Source: Streptomyces sp. NBC_00249
Lineage (GTDB): Bacteria; Actinomycetota; Actinomycetes; Streptomycetales; Streptomycetaceae
NCBI RefSeq assembly: GCF_026342355.1
Contig: NZ_JAPEMV010000001.1
Span: forward strand, 1,178,001-1,242,000
Length of the DNA stretch: 64,000 bases
Direction of reading: 5' to 3'
Shown here: positions 61,220 to 64,000 of the stretch, in pieces
Layout: the number at the start of each line of letters is the position of its first letter
Numbering within the stretch: the stretch's first letter is position 1
Program-made: the position numbers and the translations under genes
Notes under the pieces: generated by a model
What the model was told of the DNA's origin: nothing
Database searches by the model: none
Seen by the model: only the letters and a program-made list of their open reading frames with translations

Positions 61220-61721
61220 CGCGCACCCCCCGCTCGTAGCCCATGGCGGACTCCAGCCGGGCGAGGGCGCCCCGGGGCGGGGCGGACCGACGGACGTGTC
61301 CGGTGCCGGAGGTGCGGATGCGCACGCGGATCATGCTCGCGAGCATCTCCGCCTCCTGCTCCTGGCGGGTGGTGTAGTTGGTGCGGCCGAGGATGACGGG
61401 GGCCCGGCCGGCGTTCTCCTCGCCTTCGAGGGAGTGGTGCTCGAAGAGGATGTGGCCGAGTTCGTGGAGCACGATGTGCTCCCGGTGCAGGGGTGTGGTC
61501 CGGTCCTCGTAGAAGACGTAGTCGACGCTCTCGGTGCCGACCCACAGTCCGCAGACGCCGGATTCGGCGGCCTCCTTGGGCAGCGGGTGCAGGCGGATCG
61601 GGCGTCCCCGCTGCTCGGCCATGCGTGCGCACAGGGTCTCCAGGGAGAACGGGTGCGTGAGGTCCATGTGACCGAGAATCGTCTCGCACCGTTTGCGCAG
61701 GCTGAGATTCCGATAGGGCAC
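61209..61721 (-). CDS. ImmA/IrrE-like metallopeptidase
   Basis: The 170-aa protein starts at GTG 61721 (an ATG at 61874 gives an unlikely Arg-rich extension). It contains the zinc motif HELGHILFEH (HExxH plus a later His) after VFYEDRTTPLHREHIVL. Such peptidases cleave partner repressors or act as toxin-like regulators. Overlaps the DUF6545 gene by 11 bp, so the two are probably one unit. Confidence 0.83.
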   Translation of the reverse strand: MPYRNLSLRKRCETILGHMDLTHPFSLETLCARMAEQRGRPIRLHPLPKEAAESGVCGLWVGTESVDYVFYEDRTTPLHREHIVLHELGHILFEHHSLEGEENAGRAPVILGRTNYTTRQEQEAEMLASMIRVRIRTSGTGHVRRSAPPRGALARLESAMGYERGVRDGG

Positions 61722-61965
61722 GTGTTCCCCTTTCGGACCCGTTCGCGGGCAGCGTCGGTAGGCGTGGGTGGGCTGAGGCATGACGTCCTGTCGCCTTGAG
61801 GCGGCCTCGGGAGTGCGGTCCCGGGGGAAGAGCGCGGAAGCCCGTTCGCGCGTGACGAACGGGCGTTCCACCATGCCTACAGATCACTTCGGGGAGTTGG
61901 CAAGGTATGTCCCCTTGTGGGGTGCCTATTCGGCCATTCCTGCCGCTCCGTGCCTGGTCCGGGCG

Positions 61966-64000
61966 CTACGAACGCTTGCGGCGCTCCTCGGGGCCGGTGA
62001 GGCCGGCCCTGCGCAGGGCGTCGGCCATGGCGCTGTTGGCCGGTGCCGGGGCCGCGGAGGGACGGCTTCCGCCCTGGCCGCCCTGACCCTGACCGCCCTG
62101 ACCGCTCTGGCCGCGCTGCCCGCCGCCACCGCGCCGGCCCTGGCCGCCCTGGCCCTGACCCTGGCCCTGACCCTGGCCTTGACCCTGGCCGCCCTGCCTG
62201 CCCTGGCCCTGGCCGCCGCGCTGCTGCGGCGGGCGGCCCGCGCCGCCCCGGCGCTCCTCTCGCCGCTCCTCCCGCTGGCGGGGCGCTCCGGCGCCGCGCT
62301 CTGCGCCGGCCTCGTCCTCCAGCCGCAGGGTGAGGGAGATCCGCTTGCGCGGGATGTCCACCTCCATGACCTTGACCCGGACGATGTCGCCCGGCTTCAC
62401 CACGTCGCGGGGGTCCTTGACGAAGGTCTTCGACAGGGCCGAGACGTGCGCCAGTCCGTCCTGGTGGACGCCGATGTCGATGAAGGCGCCGAAGGCGGCC
62501 ACGTTGGTGACCACGCCTTCCAGGATCATCCCGGGGGCCAGGTCGCCGATCTTCTCCACGCCCTCCTTGAAGGTGGCCGTCTTGAAGGCGGGACGCGGGT
62601 CGCGGCCCGGCTTCTCCAGCTCGCGCAGGATGTCGGTGACCGTCGGCAGGCCGAAGGACTCGGTGACGAACTGCTCCGGCCGCAGGGAGCGCAGGACGGA
62701 CGTGTTCCCGATGAGGGCGGCCACCTCCGCTCCGGCGGTCTTGCCCATCGACCGCACCAGCGGGTAGGACTCGGGGTGCACGCTGGAGGCGTCCAGCGGG
62801 TCGTCGCCGCCCCGGATGCGCAGGAAGCCGGCGCACTGCTCGTACGCCTTCGGGCCGAGCCGGGCCACGTCCTTGAGCCCCTTGCGGCTGCGGAAGGGGC
62901 CGTTGGCGTCGCGGTGGGCCACGATGTTCTCGGCGAGGGTGCCGCTGATGCCCGAGACGCGCGAGAGCAGCGGCGCGGAGGCGGTGTTGACGTCCACCCC
63001 GACGCCGTTCACACAGTCCTCGACGACCGCGTCGAGGGAGCGGGAGAGCTTCACCTCGGCCAGGTCGTGCTGGTACTGGCCCACGCCGATGGACTTCGGG
63101 TCGATCTTGACCAGCTCGGCGAGCGGGTCCTGCAGGCGGCGGGCGATGGAGACCGCGCCGCGCAGGGACACGTCCATGTCGGGGAGTTCCTGCGAGGCGA
63201 AGGCCGAGGCGGAGTACACGGAGGCGCCCGCCTCCGAGACCATCACCTTGGTCAGCCCCAGCTCGGGGTGACGGGTGATGAGGTCCCCGGCGAGCTTGTC
63301 GGTCTCGCGGGAGGCGGTGCCGTTGCCGATGGCGACGAGCTCGACCGCGTGCTCCTTCGCGAGGCGGGCCAGCGTGGCGAGGGAGGCGTCCCACTTGTTG
63401 GCGGGAACGTGCGGGTGGATCACGTCCGTGGCCACGACCTTGCCGGTGGCGTCGACGACGGCCACCTTGACGCCGGTACGGAAGCCCGGGTCCAGGCCGA
63501 GGGTGGCGCGGGTGCCGGCGGGGGCGGCGAGCAGCAGGTCGCGCAGGTTCGCCGCGAAGACCCGTACGGCCTCGTCCTCGGCGGCGGCGCGCAGCCGCGT
63601 CCTCAGGTCGATGCCCAGGTGCACCTGGATCTTCGTGCGCCAGGCCCAGCGGACGGTGTCGGCGAGCCACTTGTCTCCGGGGCGGCCCCGCTCGGCGATG
63701 CCGAAGCGGCGGGCGACGATGCCCTCGTAGGTGGACGGGCCGGGGGTCTCCGAAGGCTCCTCCGGCTCCAGGTCCAGGGAGAGGACGTCCTCCTTCTCGC
63801 CGCGCAGCATCGCCAGGACGCGGTGCGAGGGGAGGGCGGTGAAGGGCTCGGCGAAGTCGAAGTAGTCGGCGAACTTGGCGCCCGCCTCCTCCTTGCCCTC
63901 GCGGACCTTCGCCGCGAGGCGGCCGCGGCCCCACATGCGTTCGCGGAGGTCGCCGATCAGGTCGGCGTCCTCGGCGAACGTCTCGGTGAGGACGGCGCGG
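61966..64000 (-). CDS. tex: Tex RNA-binding protein, 5' end outside window
   Basis: About 678 residues are visible. The order is: end of the Tex N-terminal helical domain (LIGDLRERMWGRGRLAAKVREGKEEAGAKFADYF), YqgF/RNase H-like domain (TLGLDPGFRTGVKVAVVD), helix-hairpin-helix (VDVNTASAPLLSRVSGIS) and S1 domain (GMILEGVVTNVAAFGAFIDIGVHQDGLAHVS). After the S1 comes a 130-residue Gln/Gly-rich tail with repeats of GQ and GGQ, ending RAGLTGPEERRKRS. Tex is a nucleic-acid-binding factor in transcription or RNA metabolism. The reading frame is open through the right edge. Confidence 0.95.
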   Translation of the reverse strand, partial: RAVLTETFAEDADLIGDLRERMWGRGRLAAKVREGKEEAGAKFADYFDFAEPFTALPSHRVLAMLRGEKEDVLSLDLEPEEPSETPGPSTYEGIVARRFGIAERGRPGDKWLADTVRWAWRTKIQVHLGIDLRTRLRAAAEDEAVRVFAANLRDLLLAAPAGTRATLGLDPGFRTGVKVAVVDATGKVVATDVIHPHVPANKWDASLATLARLAKEHAVELVAIGNGTASRETDKLAGDLITRHPELGLTKVMVSEAGASVYSASAFASQELPDMDVSLRGAVSIARRLQDPLAELVKIDPKSIGVGQYQHDLAEVKLSRSLDAVVEDCVNGVGVDVNTASAPLLSRVSGISGTLAENIVAHRDANGPFRSRKGLKDVARLGPKAYEQCAGFLRIRGGDDPLDASSVHPESYPLVRSMGKTAGAEVAALIGNTSVLRSLRPEQFVTESFGLPTVTDILRELEKPGRDPRPAFKTATFKEGVEKIGDLAPGMILEGVVTNVAAFGAFIDIGVHQDGLAHVSALSKTFVKDPRDVVKPGDIVRVKVMEVDIPRKRISLTLRLEDEAGAERGAGAPRQREERREERRGGAGRPPQQRGGQGQGRQGGQGQGQGQGQGQGQGGQGRRGGGGQRGQSGQGGQGQGGQGGSRPSAAPAPANSAMADALRRAGLTGPEERRKRS

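Noticed and set aside
62140..62220. CRISPR-like repeat block
   Set aside because: Repeats are short, contiguous and in frame within tex, encoding its Gln/Gly tail; no spacers. No CRISPR array was seen anywhere in the window.

Overview
The window is about 70% GC, has strong third-position GC bias, and carries actinomycete hallmarks: a conservon (cvnABCD) operon, a complete hopanoid operon, GTG/TTG starts, a LysM/M23 protein behind a c-di-AMP riboswitch, and a serine/threonine kinase. It is best read as a piece of a Streptomyces chromosome. All identifications are from reading the sequence and family memory; no database search was run.

1-18276 is an accretion island. A tRNA-Pro(GGG) gene (18203-18276, minus) carries the insertion site, and exact 44-bp copies of its 3' half lie at 2329-2372 and 9009-9052. 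Each copy is immediately preceded by a tyrosine integrase gene pointing at it: copy 3 (16772-18172, intact, next to the tRNA), copy 2 (8055-9029, 154-codon internal deletion) and copy 1 (1102-2299, 202-bp deletion and frameshift). Decay increases with distance from the tRNA, as expected if successive elements inserted at the same site. Paired octamers GTGGTCGC upstream and GCGACCAC downstream of each int look like integrase arm sites. The leftmost element carries a decaying CmtR-like metal sensor and cation transporter. The middle element carries an MDR dehydrogenase, three membrane proteins and a Dyp-type peroxidase with a partner protein. The right element carries a secreted protein, a site-2 protease, a flavin halogenase-like enzyme, and a compact operon of EF-hand protein, BesD-like Fe(II)/2-oxoglutarate oxygenase and amidinotransferase, plus transposase and recombinase fossils. 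No replication or conjugation genes are visible in any of them.

18277-32256 is ordinary chromosome: a split transketolase behind a SoxR/MerR-type promoter, a MmcQ-like protein, a five-gene conservon with a GAF protein, a coiled-coil membrane protein coupled to a protein kinase, an MBL-fold hydrolase, an SGNH hydrolase, and the riboswitch-controlled M23 peptidase.

32257-43149 holds a tyrosine-phosphatase-like gene and the hopanoid operon (hpnC, hpnD, a 49-codon gene, hpnE, polyprenyl synthase, shc, hpnG, hpnH, aminotransferase), mostly joined by start/stop overlaps. 43461-50502 is an envelope-polymer operon: a CDP-alcohol phosphatidyltransferase fusion protein with a CTG start, nucleotidyltransferase, glycerol-1-phosphate-dehydrogenase-like enzyme, second CDP-alcohol phosphatidyltransferase, GT2 glycosyltransferase, and a TagGH-type ABC exporter.

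50503-64000 contains a methyltransferase/acetyltransferase fusion, idi (isopentenyl-PP isomerase, functionally linked to the hopanoid pathway), an anti-sigma-type ATPase, an HdeD-like protein, an enoyl-CoA hydratase, two DJ-1/PfpI-fold proteins, an ABC-F ATPase, a tiny Asp/His-rich secreted protein, an SDR, a DUF6545 membrane protein with an ImmA/IrrE-like metallopeptidase, and the 3' part of tex.
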